From: Physella acuta
Taxonomy: Eukaryota > Mollusca > Gastropoda > Physidae
Length of the DNA stretch: 64,000 nt
Assembly (NCBI RefSeq): GCF_028476545.1
Contig: NW_026731910.1
Coordinates: forward strand, 124,001 to 188,000
Reading direction: 5' to 3'
The notes under the pieces were generated by a model. The model was not told the origin of the DNA, did no database searches, and worked only from the letters and a program-made list of their open reading frames with translations. A program made the position numbers and the translations under genes. This document shows positions 46,201 to 57,715 of the stretch, piece by piece. Position 1 is the first letter of the stretch. Each line of letters starts with the position of its first letter.

Positions 46201-47540
46201 TATAATTAAGTTGATTATTTTCGAGAGGAACAGGTCGAAATACGGGCGTTGTATTTTCCAGTAAATAAATTAATATACTGGCCAATATACTTAAAAACAA
46301 CTTTTTCACTACAAAGTAACCTAGAACAGTTGAAAAAAGTAATAATACATTTAAAAGACAGTAATATCACATTTAAAAGAAAGTATAAAGTAAACTCAAA
46401 TAGTCAGTATAAACACATAGAAAGTATGTAATACACATATTTTAGATTTTTTTCTTAAAACCGATTTTTTTTAAAAACATTATATCCCTTTTATTTTATA
46501 TAGAAAATACATTACAGTTTTTTATAATGGAACTTTTTTTTTTCATTTTGCATTTTGTAAAAATATTACTTTTTTTGGATAGATATTGATTTGTAATCAA
46601 ATCTGTAATCTGTGTGATCGTTAGCAGTAAGATAGGAACAATAATCTCTCGTTTGCTGAAGTAATCCCAACCTACATGTCTACAGATATGCCATTGTTCC
46701 TACCGTTATAATAGAATTAGCCGCGAATTATTTGCAAAGAGTCAACACAATACCCACAGAGAAATAAAAAAAAACAGTGGCTAACGTACACACTTCCAAA
46801 GTGTTACAATGTAAATGGAACAGACAACCAACAAACGAAATTGTTTCCTTTATGTTTCCCACAACACCAGTTACAATAAAAGACAAGGTTTGGTAAAAAT
46901 GTCCATTGTCGTCACAAAATTCTCAATTTTTTTATATGTCTGTTTGTTTAATTTAGTTTCTATTTTAGCGAATCCTTGACGTAACAACAGTGCCAGACAA
47001 AACGGATTCTTACAGTAATTGTTCAGCCTAACTGTTTTCTAATTTTTTTTCTTCCTGTCATCTTAACAATTTAACCGAAAAAATTTGAAGTAATGCCAGA
47101 GCTAGACAAAGCTGGGTCTTACAGCAATTTTCATTTTTTCTAATTCCCAACTTAGCAAAAAAAAATATTTCTAAATGTAATACTAGAGCTAGATATAACT
47201 GATTCTTACAAAAAATTCCAGACAAACTGTGATTGATTGTTCTGTTTTACACACATCTTTGCCCAGATTTATCCTGATACACTCAACACGTCATCAATAC
47301 AATCTGAAAGATTAGCATCGGCACAGTAGAACAACATCTCAACAACAGGTCGCGTTCTCACAATAACACAACACTTATTTTGGTCTGGCTTTTTTTTTGT
47401 CGCAACTCATTGTTATAATAATAAAAAAATAAAAAAATTATGTTATCATTATCATCATTTCTGTGGACCCCTTGTGGAGTATAGAGACACATCTCTACAT
47501 CGTACTCGTTTCTAAGCGATTCCTCCAAGTTGGGTCCACG
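46201..47540. other. AT-rich non-coding stretch
   Basis: About 1.3 kb with no gene, RNA or transposon end recognised. Bases 46320-46400 repeat ACATTTAAAAGA words. Confidence 0.4.
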
Positions 47541-47811
47541 CAGAGGCGTAGCGACCCTTCCCGGTGCCCGGGGACAAACTTTCGATTTGCACCCCCCCTC
47601 AAACTTTTGATTTGCACCCCCCCCCCTCAAACTTTCGATTTGCACCCCCCCCCCCCCCCTTCAAACTTTTGATTTGCACCCCCCCCTCAAACTTTTGATT
47701 TGCCCCCCCCCCCCCTTCAAACTTTCCATTACTTTTTCCAACCCATTTTGGCGCCCCATAAGGTCGGCGCCCGGGGACATATGTCCTCCCCCCCCCATCG
47801 CTACGCCTCTG
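47541..47811. mobile_element. hAT-like MITE, family A (copy 3, best preserved)
   Basis: Perfect inverted ends CAGAGGCGTAGC and GCTACGCCTCTG are flanked by GGTCCACG and CGTCCACG, 7 of 8 identical, so insertion is fairly recent. The interior repeats TCAAACTTTTGATTTGCACC plus a C tract four or five times. No coding sequence. 271 bp. Confidence 0.93.
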
Positions 47812-47999
47812 CGTCCACGACATTCCTGCTGCTTCAGCTTCAATGACCTTTTCACGTTTAAATATCCACCTAACACTAAATTAAATTGTGAATGTATTTT
47901 ATTTGCTTCGTTGTTGTTTTAAAATATTTTGTTTTTACAAAACTAGATTTTCGAGAACATCTTTATACCAAAACCAACACCCAGGCAGATAAAGCTAGT
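47812..47999. other. Non-coding spacer
   Basis: Nothing was recognised. Confidence 0.35.
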
Positions 48000-48095
48000 T
48001 AGCAGGGGACAGCAACCCATCATCTAGGAGAGACAACTCTAAAATTAAACAACTGCTGCCTTGTAGTTTATTATTGGAAGGCCAAAGGCTACGTA
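48000..48095 (+). mobile_element. SINE family S2, body fragment
   Basis: AAATTAAACAACTGCTGCCT followed by a GGCCAAAGGCTACG-like stretch matches the body of the SINE at 50514-50708 (AAATCAAATAACTGCTGCCT, then GGATAAAGGCGATG). No tRNA-like head is recognisable. Confidence 0.5.
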
Positions 48096-48715
48096 ATCAA
48101 TAGCAGACAGAGAAGCAGGCTGAAGTCGGAGTCAACGGGACTTTAGAAACATAACAGATTGAAACGTAGTACAAAATAAAGATGGTGGAAATCTCCAAAT
48201 ACTTGAATCAAAAAACGAAAAATAACAAAAGACCGACGTGCTATTAAAATAGATATGTAAAACATTTATTTTGCAGAAATACACACACATACACACACAA
48301 CAAATATCAAACGATGATCGGATTAAATTAAGTAGATGCTTAAAGAAAACTTTCAAAATTCTGTTAATGTATTCAAAAACCACTGGCAAGAAATTTGCCA
48401 AAGACCGACAAAGAAAGGGTAAAAGGATGATGATTCAAAGAAAGGGAATAGATGATGATTCAAAACTTTTTTTTAAAACTTAAGTACCATCAATAAACTG
48501 CAGATTTAAATATCCCACAAGTATCTAAGGATTTCAAAATGTCCATTCAGTTCTACCATAAATCATTAACTCTAAAACAACACAATCACTTCTTTGTCTG
48601 GTAGAATACACATTTTAACCGCTAATGCTCGATAATGATACACATAATTAGCATAAACACGGTGCATAATTAATGATTACGACACCAAACGTGTTTGCAC
48701 TTTTGAGAAACCTGA
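48096..48715. other. AT-rich non-coding stretch
   Basis: A short duplication AAAGAAAGGG...GATGATGATTC lies at 48410-48460. No gene was recognised. Confidence 0.4.
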
Positions 48716-49028
48716 GATGACGTCATGAAAAAACAACCCTCTCAGTGTGAATGATGTCACAAGCAACATCCCCTCCCCCCGCTATTAATGACAGCACTTG
48801 AAACTATTCTCCCCTCCCCCCACCCTCACTGCAAACGACATTGCATAAAACACCACCACCTCCGCCCCATTATAAATAACATTATGTGAAACATCCCCCG
48901 CCCCCACACCACCAAATGACATCACGCGAAACATCCCATTATAAATAATATGTAAAACATCCCCCACACCAAAAAATGACACAATGTGAAATATCACCCA
49001 CCCATTATAAATGACATCATGTGGACCC
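48716..49028. repeat. Degenerate minisatellite, about 45-50 bp units
   Basis: Six or so units contain CATTATAAATGACATCA(C/T)G followed by TGAAACATCCCC and a C-rich spacer. Unit length and sequence vary widely. Confidence 0.82.
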
Positions 49029-49400
49029 CCCCCCGCCCCACCCAGTCAAGTCCGTCTGCTCACCGCCGTGCCCCCCCCCCACCTTCCTGGGGTCTTTAAT
49101 TTATGCAGAGCAAACAGCAATGCACGAGCCATTGAAACAGTACTCACTGTGACCGCGCTATCCAATGCAAATCTTAACCTAACATTTGCCTATCATGGGT
49201 CGACCCCTGATGGACAATTTATTGACATGGTTGTCTTAGAAGGGACAGTTTGTTGACGCAGTCAATGACAACAACCTTCGACACAGTTTAGCAGGTCCTC
49301 AAAATGGTGGGGTGGTGTATTCATTTCTGCTGGGGCGGGTCGCTGTGGCGCATTGCGCATGCGTGAATGTGATGCGCAGAGTAATTCACACTCAAAGTTC
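49029..49400. promoter_or_regulatory. Candidate regulatory block (Oct, GC-box and NRF1 motifs)
   Basis: Unique mixed-composition sequence. ATCCAATGCAAAT has a CCAAT core overlapping a perfect octamer ATGCAAAT (49165-49172). GGGGCGGG near 49332 is a GC box, and TTGCGCATGCGTG at 49353-49365 is an NRF1 site. GC box plus NRF1 suggests a TATA-less promoter, but no exon was recognised. Confidence 0.33.
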
Positions 49401-50513
49401 AAAGGTCATTTTTAAAGTAAAATCTATTGCCAACTGTGATTTTTTTTTTTTACTCGGATAGGTTTAAGTTATAATGTTTGTTGCACAAAATGAAAGACAA
49501 ATTATTTTAAACATTCTATAATATTTATAACTGCCAGTCTTTTTATGAACGCATGACTTACATTCGATGTAAATTCACAATAAGCGAATATTTTATTTTT
49601 AAATATATGTAATGTATATGTATCGTGGCTAAGTTGAAAAAAATATGTCCATAAAAAAGTGTTGGGTATCCACGTAGAAAAATTTCACAAAGCGGTGGTT
49701 GCGAAAGTAATGTTTCGGTTTACGTTTTATTTTATTCTATTTACATCTCTAGGCAAAATATCATTTTCCTGTGGGGGAAGGGGGTTGGGATATATATTTA
49801 AACAATTGTGAATAAGCATTAGGTGTTGACTCCACGTAAATAACGATGGCATACAACGGTTGACACAACTAATTAAACAAAAAGATGTTTCACTGGGTAC
49901 TAACCGTTTATTTTTATGTTGTTCCAGAACAATTTCATATTTTGTAATCACTGCTCTTTATGATCTAAACTTTCAGAAATGTAACCTGTATTTAAACTTG
50001 AGAGGCTGATGTCGCCACTTAGTGGTGACGTGGCCGAGGATGTTGTCAAACGCCAGCAAACAAAATTGTCTTAACACATGATTAAAGTTTCCATAAAACC
50101 ACTTGAAAAGTATCAAAAAATGACTTTTTATTGGAGAGTTCGCAATGGCTTTCGTAGAATAGGGTCACATATCAAATCGGCATAGATAGATAGATCTAGA
50201 ATTTGAGTGTGTTTTCTTGGTTGTTACTGTGTTTCTTTTCTCTGAAGTGTTAAGGATGGTAGTTGAGTTGAAACCATTCTAAGGTCAACGAAACTGTCAA
50301 AATAATAATTATTACGTTGTTAAACTTTGGTAGCATTGCCTTATATAAGTATTGATTGGCCCTAAAGCAATTTACTTGTACATTTTATGCAAGAACTTTG
50401 TAAGTTTTTACACAGATGAGAAAAAAACCGCATCACCGCTTGTCAGATATTTAATTAAAGTTGATTTGTAATTAGAGGCTAAAACTTAATTACACATCAT
50501 TGAGTTGGGAAGA
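49401..50513. other. AT-rich non-coding stretch
   Basis: No gene was recognised. The open frame at 49727-49951 (reverse) has no family features. Confidence 0.4.
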
Positions 50514-50676
50514 AGTGGTGGGGCGGAGAAGCGAATGATCTCTAACTCCGAGAGTCCCGAGTTCAAACCCTCGGACGGACGCGTTGCCTGGGGTAGTTAA
50601 GAAAGAAACGTTTAAAATCAAATAACTGCTGCCTCGCTGATTGTTCATGAGTGGATAAAGGCGATGAAAGCAAATC

Positions 50677-50708
<32 letters not shown>
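50514..50708 (+). mobile_element. tRNA-derived SINE, family S2, with poly(A) tail
   Basis: The tRNA-like head has a B box GAGTTCAAACCC at about 50559-50570 and an A-box-like GGGGCGGAGAAGCG. The body has AATAACTGCTGCCTCGCTGA and TTCATGAGTGGATAAAGG, ending in a 31-base A tract (50678-50708). The long uninterrupted A tail implies recent insertion or slippage. It differs from family S1 in head, body and tail. Confidence 0.78.
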
Positions 50709-50710
<2 letters not shown>

Positions 50711-50944
50711 AAAAAACCGCAGACTGAAATCGAACGGGCCATATTTGCAAACATGTCGACACGTAATACATAACTGTGTTGGAGGGAATCCTCTCCAATC
50801 TTACAATATTATTGAAAAAGAGGTAGAAGATTTGACGGGACAAAAGCAGATTAACAAACCATTTTATTGTACAGAATCCCGAGGTCGATTATTTAGATTT
50901 TTGCACAGTTTAACTGCAAGCCATTACCATCAATTGAAATAGAT
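50709..50944. other. Non-coding spacer
   Basis: Nothing was recognised. Confidence 0.35.
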
Positions 50945-51460
50945 TATAAGCAGGACACATCTATTTTTAATCTTGCACAGATGAGCAGGACCCATATTTA
51001 TCCTTGCACAGATTATAAACAGTATACATTCATCTTTAAGCTTGCACAGATTATATGCAGGATACATTCATCTTTAATCTTGCACAGATTATATGCAGGA
51101 TACATTCATCTTTAATCTTGCACAGATTATATGCAGGATACATTCATCTTTAATCTTGCACAGATTATATGCAGGATACATTCATCTTTAATCTTGCACA
51201 GATTATATGCAGGATACATTCATCTTTAATCTTGCACAGATTATATGCAGGATACATTCATCTTTAATCTTGCACAGATTATATGCAGGATACATTCATC
51301 TTTAATCTTGCACAGATTATATGCAGGATACATTCATCTTTAATCTTGCACAGATTATATGCAGGATACATTCATCTTTAATCTTGCACCGATTATATGC
51401 AGGATACATTCATCTTTAATCTTGCACAGATTATATGCAGGATACATTCATCTTTAATCA
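50945..51460. repeat. 38-bp minisatellite, 11 near-identical units plus degenerate edge
   Basis: The unit AGATTATATGCAGGATACAT plus TCATCTTTAATCTTGCAC repeats exactly every 38 bp from about 51052 to 51459, with a single substitution noticed (near 51389). Units at 50945-51045 are diverged and of unequal length. Homogeneity implies recent expansion. Confidence 0.96.
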
Positions 51461-51715
51461 CTCCCTGCTTGGGTTTCACATACAGCATCGTTACAGCCGG
51501 AAGTTGAGGGCAGGGATGGGGGGGAGGGGCTGTAATTACAGACGACATCGCTACTTTGCTGCCAGACAACCACGTGACCCCCCCCCCCCTCCCCACTGCC
51601 GGCGTATCGTCTGCATACACAGCGTCGAATCTCAAAGCGAGGCGCGCGCGTGCTCCGGTCGCTTTATCTCATTTGCATTTAATTAGGACATGCAGTTAGT
51701 TAAGAGAGGTAAAAT
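51461..51715. promoter_or_regulatory. Candidate regulatory block with octamer/homeodomain site
   Basis: After a G tract and a C tract, unique sequence contains ATTTGCATTTAATTAG at 51671-51687, an octamer fused to a homeodomain core, as in POU-factor enhancers. It lies next to a GAGGCGCGCGCGTG stretch. Function is inferred. Confidence 0.33.
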
Positions 51716-52320
51716 TAGCGTTGTCTATCCCCACGAAGAGCGTTGTTCTCTTTCTCTCGCAGAGCTGTTAAAATACGAAGGTCGTGTTTTTAAGATTTGA
51801 AGAAGTTTTAAACCTGGGTATTAAAAAATAGAGAATGGCTCGCTGCAAATGTTTGTTACTGTTTATGGAGAAATTAAAGCATGCATTAAATTTAGCAGAC
51901 GACACTATCTACGGCTGTTATTCTTGAAGGAAACGAAGACCCTAATTAAATGCTAGAACAAATAATTCCATCTTGCATTGTCAGTGGTAAATTATTTCTT
52001 AAAAGTCAAGTCTTCATTATTTGAAATTATTGTTAATTTTCCTCCTATAAAGAGGCAGTAGCAAATGTTAATGCTGGTGATGATGTCATGTTTTATGGAT
52101 TCTGTATTATATATTTAGTGCAATTAAAAACTGAAGAATCCAAATTGTATAATTCTACGCAGTTAAAAATTTGTGATAATTTTTTTTTAAAATGTTTAAA
52201 TTTTAATAATAAAACGGTAATGATGAAGATAGAATACAATTTTATTTGTTATAGGAATTGTGCACAAATTAGGTAACATAAAAGAGGCGGGGTTTTTCTT
52301 ATTTTTTAATTATTATATGA
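51716..52320. other. AT-rich non-coding stretch
   Basis: No gene was recognised. The open frame 52088-52276 is Asn/Lys/Ile-rich and typical of AT-rich DNA. Confidence 0.4.
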
Positions 52321-52560
52321 GGAGGGGTGGTCACTATCTTTCTCCAACCTTCACTCCCACCCCCAACCCCCCTTCCCCCCTCTCCTACCATCCTCCAATT
52401 TATCGCTTCTCTGAACGTGACGTCTAACAGAGAGAAGATCCGTATATATTTAAATGAAGCGATATTCTCTCCACTCCCTCACATCCCTCCCTTCATCTCT
52501 CCCTCCTGTTCACTCACTCCCTCCCACCCACCCCCAACCCTACCCCCACCTCATCAAAAG
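52321..52560. repeat. Pyrimidine-rich low-complexity stretch
   Basis: CCCACCCCCAACCCC and CTCCCTCC words dominate, broken by about 60 bp of unique sequence at 52395-52460. Confidence 0.75.
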
Positions 52561-52800
52561 CCTGACGATGCCGGTGTATCTGTTTAAAGAGCTGGAGCGC
52601 AAACATCCTGCTTGTCCCCGGGCCCGGGCCAATTAGTTGCATGATGGGACGAGCAAAGCCCCCCACGCTCCGGCCGCCATGGACGGGCACGCGTCCCGTG
52701 TTTGTCCGGTCCGGCAGGGGTATGATGATGCTTTAATGGCGACTCTAAGTAGCCCTGTTGCTGCCGATATTACTCCTTATTAGACGTGTATTCGGAACTT
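52561..52800. other. GC-rich unique island
   Basis: CCCCGGGCCCGGGCCAATTA lies near 52616-52635, followed by about 150 bp of unrepeated GC-rich sequence. It resembles other regulatory-looking islands in the window, but no diagnostic motif cluster or coding frame was found. Confidence 0.4.
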
Positions 52801-54255
52801 CAATTGTGGCCGGTTGTCGCCCCTTCAAGGAAATCTCATTTGGGGAAGGAGGGGAGAAGGGGGGGAGGGGGTGTTCTTAATTCTTAGAAGACATGACATG
52901 ATTGGCCTTTGTGGGACTCTAACCGGCTACATCGCTGATGGGTTTGGGGGACATTATTTTACATCAATGGCTTTTTTTGGTGGGGGGAGGGAGATTTTTT
53001 TTTTTTGTGTCTCTAGTTATTTAATTGCATTTCAATATCAAATTTGTATAATTTTTTTATAAACGTTCGCTAATTTTTTTTATACTATTGTCCCAAGTAA
53101 TAAACGTGCATTTCGATTTGTTGTTTTTTTTTTAGACTGAACGAAAATAATTATAAATAAAAGTTTCGTTGAACACACATTTTATAGAAAGCGTTTCTGT
53201 TGCAGGGAAGTATTTTAAAATCTAAAAAGTATTTATTATTTATGGCAAATTTTACGTTTGATTTAAAAACAGAATTTTAAGCGCATTGAATTTAAACAAT
53301 AAACAAAAACATAAACACCGAAATACATGGGACGTTAAATAATGAAAGCTAAAACTAATACGAAAGAACAACACTCTAAAACACATATTGTAATAAAACG
53401 ATGCATTTAGGACATCAGAAAAAATATCTAAAATATTTGATTTTTTTAATAACTTTATTTCTTCATTTCTTTAATAACATCACCTTCCTAAGTGGTCAAG
53501 GCACTTAGTCCAAACCTTACCCAACCCTCTCTCCAAAGCCACCCTTGACCTCCCAATTTCAGATAAGCGGTTGTTCCTTCTAACTCTCTTAGAGGAAAAC
53601 ACAGCAAAAAAAATATAAAAAAAAAAACATTTACGAAAATATATTGTAAATAATACAAACTCTTTATCATCACAAACCTGTGACATCACCACCTTAATTA
53701 AACCTCCCACATACCCTCAAGCCTGCTTGGGAAAAAAAAACTCGAGCTAGGCTAGATCTTGCATTCAAATATTTCTTAAGCCTTGTGATGAAAAGACTTC
53801 GTCTTTAAAAGCCGCAACAACACACACAAAAATGAATCCTCTAGCGCTTCAGCCCTTCATAAGTTACTAGCAAATAGTTTGCGTAGAAGAATAAGAAAAC
53901 GCTACAAGTTAAAGTAATAGAATTCACGTTTTAAAAAAATCAAACTTTAAGTGCACTTATTAACAGATCAAGTACTTTATAGCGTAGAGTTTTTTTGTTT
54001 TTTTAAATAAAAGAAACTTCAGAAGGTAAAGGCTAGATGAATATAGAAACTTGAAGCCTGGGTTGAATAGCGGAGGGTGGGGGAGGGGGGGGGGGTTAGG
54101 TCTTAAAGCCGGATGTGAAGTGCTGCAGACGGTGACTTCTGAGCCACGGTGGCTCTTCAACGTGTTGGAGCCAAATTGTTTCCTTCTCCGTAGTGCTCGT
54201 TGAACTTGGCGTCTGGTCAAAACATTTTGGGAGAAGTTGCCTGGTCTTTTGAACT
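52801..54255. other. Non-coding stretch
   Basis: G-rich runs lie near 52855-52872, 52978-52990 and 54070-54100. The rest is AT-rich. No gene was recognised. Confidence 0.4.
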
Positions 54256-54257
54256 AG

Positions 54258-54715
54258 GGGGTCCCGGTAAGGCATGACGGGAAATTATTGAATGTAGGAC
54301 TCATCAAAGGGGCGGATGGGGGATATTGATTTAAGGACTATATATCAGGGAGACGAAAGAAAGACGAAGATGTGTTGAAGAATACTATGGGTACTATTTA
54401 ATGGTAGGGTCATGGTAAAGTATAACTAGGAAATATAGAATGTGAGACTCATTAGAAGGATAGATGGGGAATATTGATTTAAGGACTAGATCTATATCAG
54501 GGAATGAGAAAGAGAGACGATTTTAAAGATCAAGAATACTATGGGTACTATTTAATGTGAGGGTCATGGTAAAATATAACTAGGAAATAAAGAATGTGAG
54601 ACACACAGGGATAGATGGGGAATATTGATTATAGGACTATATCAGGGAATGAGAAGGAGAGCCGAGTTGAAAATGTGTTGAAAAACACGATGGGTACCAT
54701 GTATTGGTAGGACCA
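54258..54715. repeat. Tandem triplication, about 150-bp unit
   Basis: Three units share GGTCATGGTAAAATATAACTAGG or a variant, GGATAGATGGGGAATATTGA, TATCAGGGAATGAGA and AATACTATGGGTACTATTTA. The first unit is the most diverged. Confidence 0.87.
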
Positions 54716-55088
54716 GACGAAAATATTGCAAAACAAAGAGAGATGTCAGAGAAGGTATTCAGGTATACATAGTTTAGAGTTCGGTGAGGTCTTTGTAATG
54801 TTTAAGACTCTGTTTGATTACGCTAAGGTCTTCAGCATGATAAATTAATAAATTCAAATGCAATTTGAGTTTATTGATCGGGGAAAGTAATTTTGATTGG
54901 GGAGGGGGGGGGGGTAAAGAAAAACATAACACGGTACCAGACTGTACAACTTACAAGATGCTACGGAGATTTCAACCTGTGAGATGCTTACGGCAAAAAA
55001 TTTAAATGTTTATAAACATGTGAAATGGCTACAAGCAAAATAATCCAGAACTCAACGACTGTTGTTGTATGCAAGTAGGGAAAAATAA
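54716..55088. other. Non-coding spacer
   Basis: A G tract lies near 54901-54913. No gene was recognised. Confidence 0.38.
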
Positions 55089-55089
55089 A

Positions 55090-55300
55090 TACACATTAGT
55101 GTCTCTGGACCTCTTGAGTGGAACTCCCAGTGAAAGTGAAATAGAGGGCGCCTAAGACAGACCTGTAGACAGAGTCTTTTCGAAGAACTGAAGACAGCAG
55201 GGATGTTTTGGGAGACGGTAACATTAACAGCCTGGGACCGGACAAAATGGAAGGTTGTGGTTGAGGCCCTATGTTCCACAGGGAGTAAATAGGACTAAGC
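55090..55300 (+). mobile_element. LINE 3' end (reverse transcriptase C-terminus), decayed
   Basis: One frame from about 55120 reads WNSQ, then NRGRLRQTCRQSLFEELKTAG, then W-ETV and AWDRTKWKVVVEALCSTGS before a stop. This is the same C-terminal design as the LINE piece at 44 kb (RGR-R-T-R, later WDR-W, then ALCS). There are at least two in-frame stop codons near the start, and nothing of the upstream reverse transcriptase was seen. It is an older, inactive 5'-truncated copy, probably of a different family from the 44-kb copy because the tail lacks CCTAA repeats. Confidence 0.72.
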
Positions 55301-55604
55301 CGAGTTAAAGTCTCTAGCCCCGAACATAAAAACACATCCTAACCCCGTCCTCTACCCCCACACATCTCATAATTTCAATAACAGTTTCGATAAGAAAACA
55401 ATGCCAGTTCTTATCCTGATGCTTCTATTGATATCAGCATGAGTTAATATATCGGCATGCTGAACGATCAGTTTTTCAATGCCACTGAATGGAAATAATA
55501 TCAGACAATCGCGTTCATGTTCGGTGTTTCCGAAAACACAATCAACACAATCAAACAATAGGTAAATGTATGTGAATCAATTTAGTTTCGTCAAAAAACA
55601 TATC
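55301..55604. other. Non-coding spacer
   Basis: Nothing was recognised. Confidence 0.35.
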
Positions 55605-55832
55605 GCTTGTGGGTTGGGTTTACATTATACGAGCAAGCTATTCAAACTAGTCAATAATCGTTTAAAGCTTGTGGGTTTATTATACGAGCAAGCAATACAA
55701 GCTAGTCCATAATCGTTTAAAGCTTGTGTGTTTATTATACGAGCAAGCAATACAAGCTAGTCAATAATCGTTTAAAGCTTGTGGGTTTATTATACGAGCA
55801 AGCAATACGAGCAAGTCAATAATCGTTTAAAA
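55605..55832. repeat. 55-bp tandem repeat, four units
   Basis: The unit AGCTTGTGGGTTTATTATAC, then GAGCAAGCAATACAAGCTAG and TCAATAATCGTTTAA, occurs four times. The first and last units are diverged and the middle ones are nearly identical. Confidence 0.92.
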
Positions 55833-56165
55833 ATTAATCTCGACTTTGTTAACACCCCCCTCCCTATCTCGGTTGACATTCTTCCTAAAAAAAACTCTTT
55901 ACAACACACCCCCCTCCTCCCCGACCACGCCCCCAATCCCTCCAACTCTTCACATAAGAAGCTAACTACGGTTTAATAATGGCAGTTTAGCTATGTAATT
56001 GATGTTTTTAGCCAAAGATTTACCCTAGACGTGAACAGGATCCCCTCCGGTGTCTTACATCTGCCTTCTGTATAGTAGAACACATTATATATCAAGTACC
56101 ATACACCCCCACACCCCATCTTTACACCCCCACTCCCCCCCCCACCTCTTATACACGCCCAAAAA
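55833..56165. other. Non-coding, C-rich
   Basis: C-rich + strand with CCCCCTCC words at 55852-55935 and 56100-56150. No gene was recognised. Confidence 0.4.
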
Positions 56166-56480
56166 TCCGCAAAGAACAGATCCCTGTGTTACGTCTGAGC
56201 CCGCTTAGAAAAGGTTCTGTCGTACAGGTGAGGTACATTACCTCGGCTCAAGCACCTATCGCCTCGGGTGTCATTCGATGCCTATAAATTAACCCAGCGG
56301 GGCTCGCGTACCCCCTGCGCGATGCCACAATGAAATTATCTCCCCCCTTTTGGGGCGTCGGCGCAATCAAGTGGACAAGTATATGCATCGGGATTTCCCC
56401 GGATCGGCTATTCGACACAGGGTGTTTTGTTAGCCTTGAACAGATGGTGATGTTGGGCTAGAGATGGAGTATAGCTGTAC
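56166..56480. promoter_or_regulatory. Candidate regulatory block with kappa-B site
   Basis: GC-rich unique sequence. GGGATTTCCC at 56390-56399 is a perfect kappa-B (Rel/Dorsal-type) site. TCAAGTGG (NK2-like) lies 23 bp upstream. Function is inferred. Confidence 0.3.
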
Positions 56481-56487
56481 GATCTGG

Positions 56488-57715
56488 GATGCTGGTTTCA
56501 GTGTCGTAAATAAGGGATAGAAAAATAATTATCAACAACTTAGGTTTCCCAGCTGAAGTTAACAAAAGCTAGTCATTATACTTGATAATCATTGTTATAT
56601 TTTTATGTGTTTAACTGTTAGATACAAGATGCTGGTTTCAGTGTCGTAAATAAAAGAAAGAAAAACAATTATCATCAACTTAGTTTTCCTTTTAAAGCTA
56701 GTTAACAGGGGTCGGCAACCTGCGGCTCGCGAGCCGCATGCGGCTCTTTTGATATAAAGATGCGGCTCTCCAGTTCCATGCATAAATATTAATAGTTTTT
56801 TTTTTACATTATTTTCAAAACTCATTAAAAATATAAAGAAAAACAACTTTAATAAACAGGATAAAAAAATCATCAGAGAACAATGAGAGTAGGTGAGGTA
56901 AAAAGTATACGGACAGCTGACAGCCGCTTGGGCACCAGACCCAGCCCCACAGTCGTGCTGTAGCCAGCCCCGTGGCGACGGTTCCATTCTTGCCACTGCC
57001 GACTTTTTCAAATATCGTTAAATGGGGAATATTTTTTTAATTCAGAATGCATTTCTCTATCGGTCATTGTGCATTAATTTGACGTGATTTTTTAAGTTAT
57101 TAGCTTCCTGTGCTGAGGGCTGCCTGGCTATGAAAGACACCTACAGAGCCGGTGATGTCCGTAACCGTTAAGAACGAAACAAAAAGTTACTGACTTCTAA
57201 AGTGAATTTGGATAGTCGTATAGTTATATTATTTGATTACTTTCATCATAGCAGAGCTAGCTAAAATACTTTAATATGTTTTGTGCGAAATATTATTATG
57301 TTTGTTAAGTATAAATATTCTTTCATATTTAAAGCTATTTATTTAAAATCAAAATCAAAAGTAGATATCTAATCATAATCAAATGCCAAAATATTGAAAT
57401 AAAAATATGTGTGGCTCTTTAAAAAATGGGAACTTATGTAAATTGTAACATTTGGCTCTTCCGGCTCAAAGGGTTGCCGACCCCTGAGCTAGTATTATCC
57501 TTGATAACAGTTTTTCTAATTTTATGGAGTAGAGTTGGAGGTTGGCAGTACGATAAAATATAAAGAAAGTCAAAGATTTTTTTCTTTCTTTCTATTATAA
57601 AATCAAAGATAATGGAATGTTTCGTGAGCATGAACTGAAATCAAAATAATTTTTTTCCTTACTAAAGCTAGTCTTTATTCTTAATAATCATTGTTTTAAT
57701 TATTTACATCTACGA
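56488..57715. repeat. Tandem repeat, about 139-bp unit, interrupted by a hAT element
   Basis: Unit 1 starts GATGCTGGTTTCAGTGTCGT near 56489. Unit 2 starts with the same sequence at 56628 and is split at AGCTAGT by the element at 56706-57486, resuming at 57487. A shorter third copy (AAAGCTAGTCTTTATTCTTA) lies near 57664-57710. Confidence 0.85.
56706..57486. mobile_element. Non-autonomous hAT element, family H (781 bp)
   Basis: Inverted ends CAGGGGTCGGCAACC and GGTTGCCGACCCCTG are intact, with the subterminal GCCGCATGCGGCTC palindrome and a GGCTCTT repeat at the right. AGCTAGT occurs on both sides as target duplication. The reverse-strand open frame 56595-57011 crosses the boundary and is not transposase. 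Coding capacity is absent, so mobility would need a transposase in trans. Confidence 0.93.

Noticed and set aside
56595-57011. 138-residue reverse frame overlapping the hAT element
   Set aside because: It crosses the element boundary, starts outside it, and has no transposase motif.
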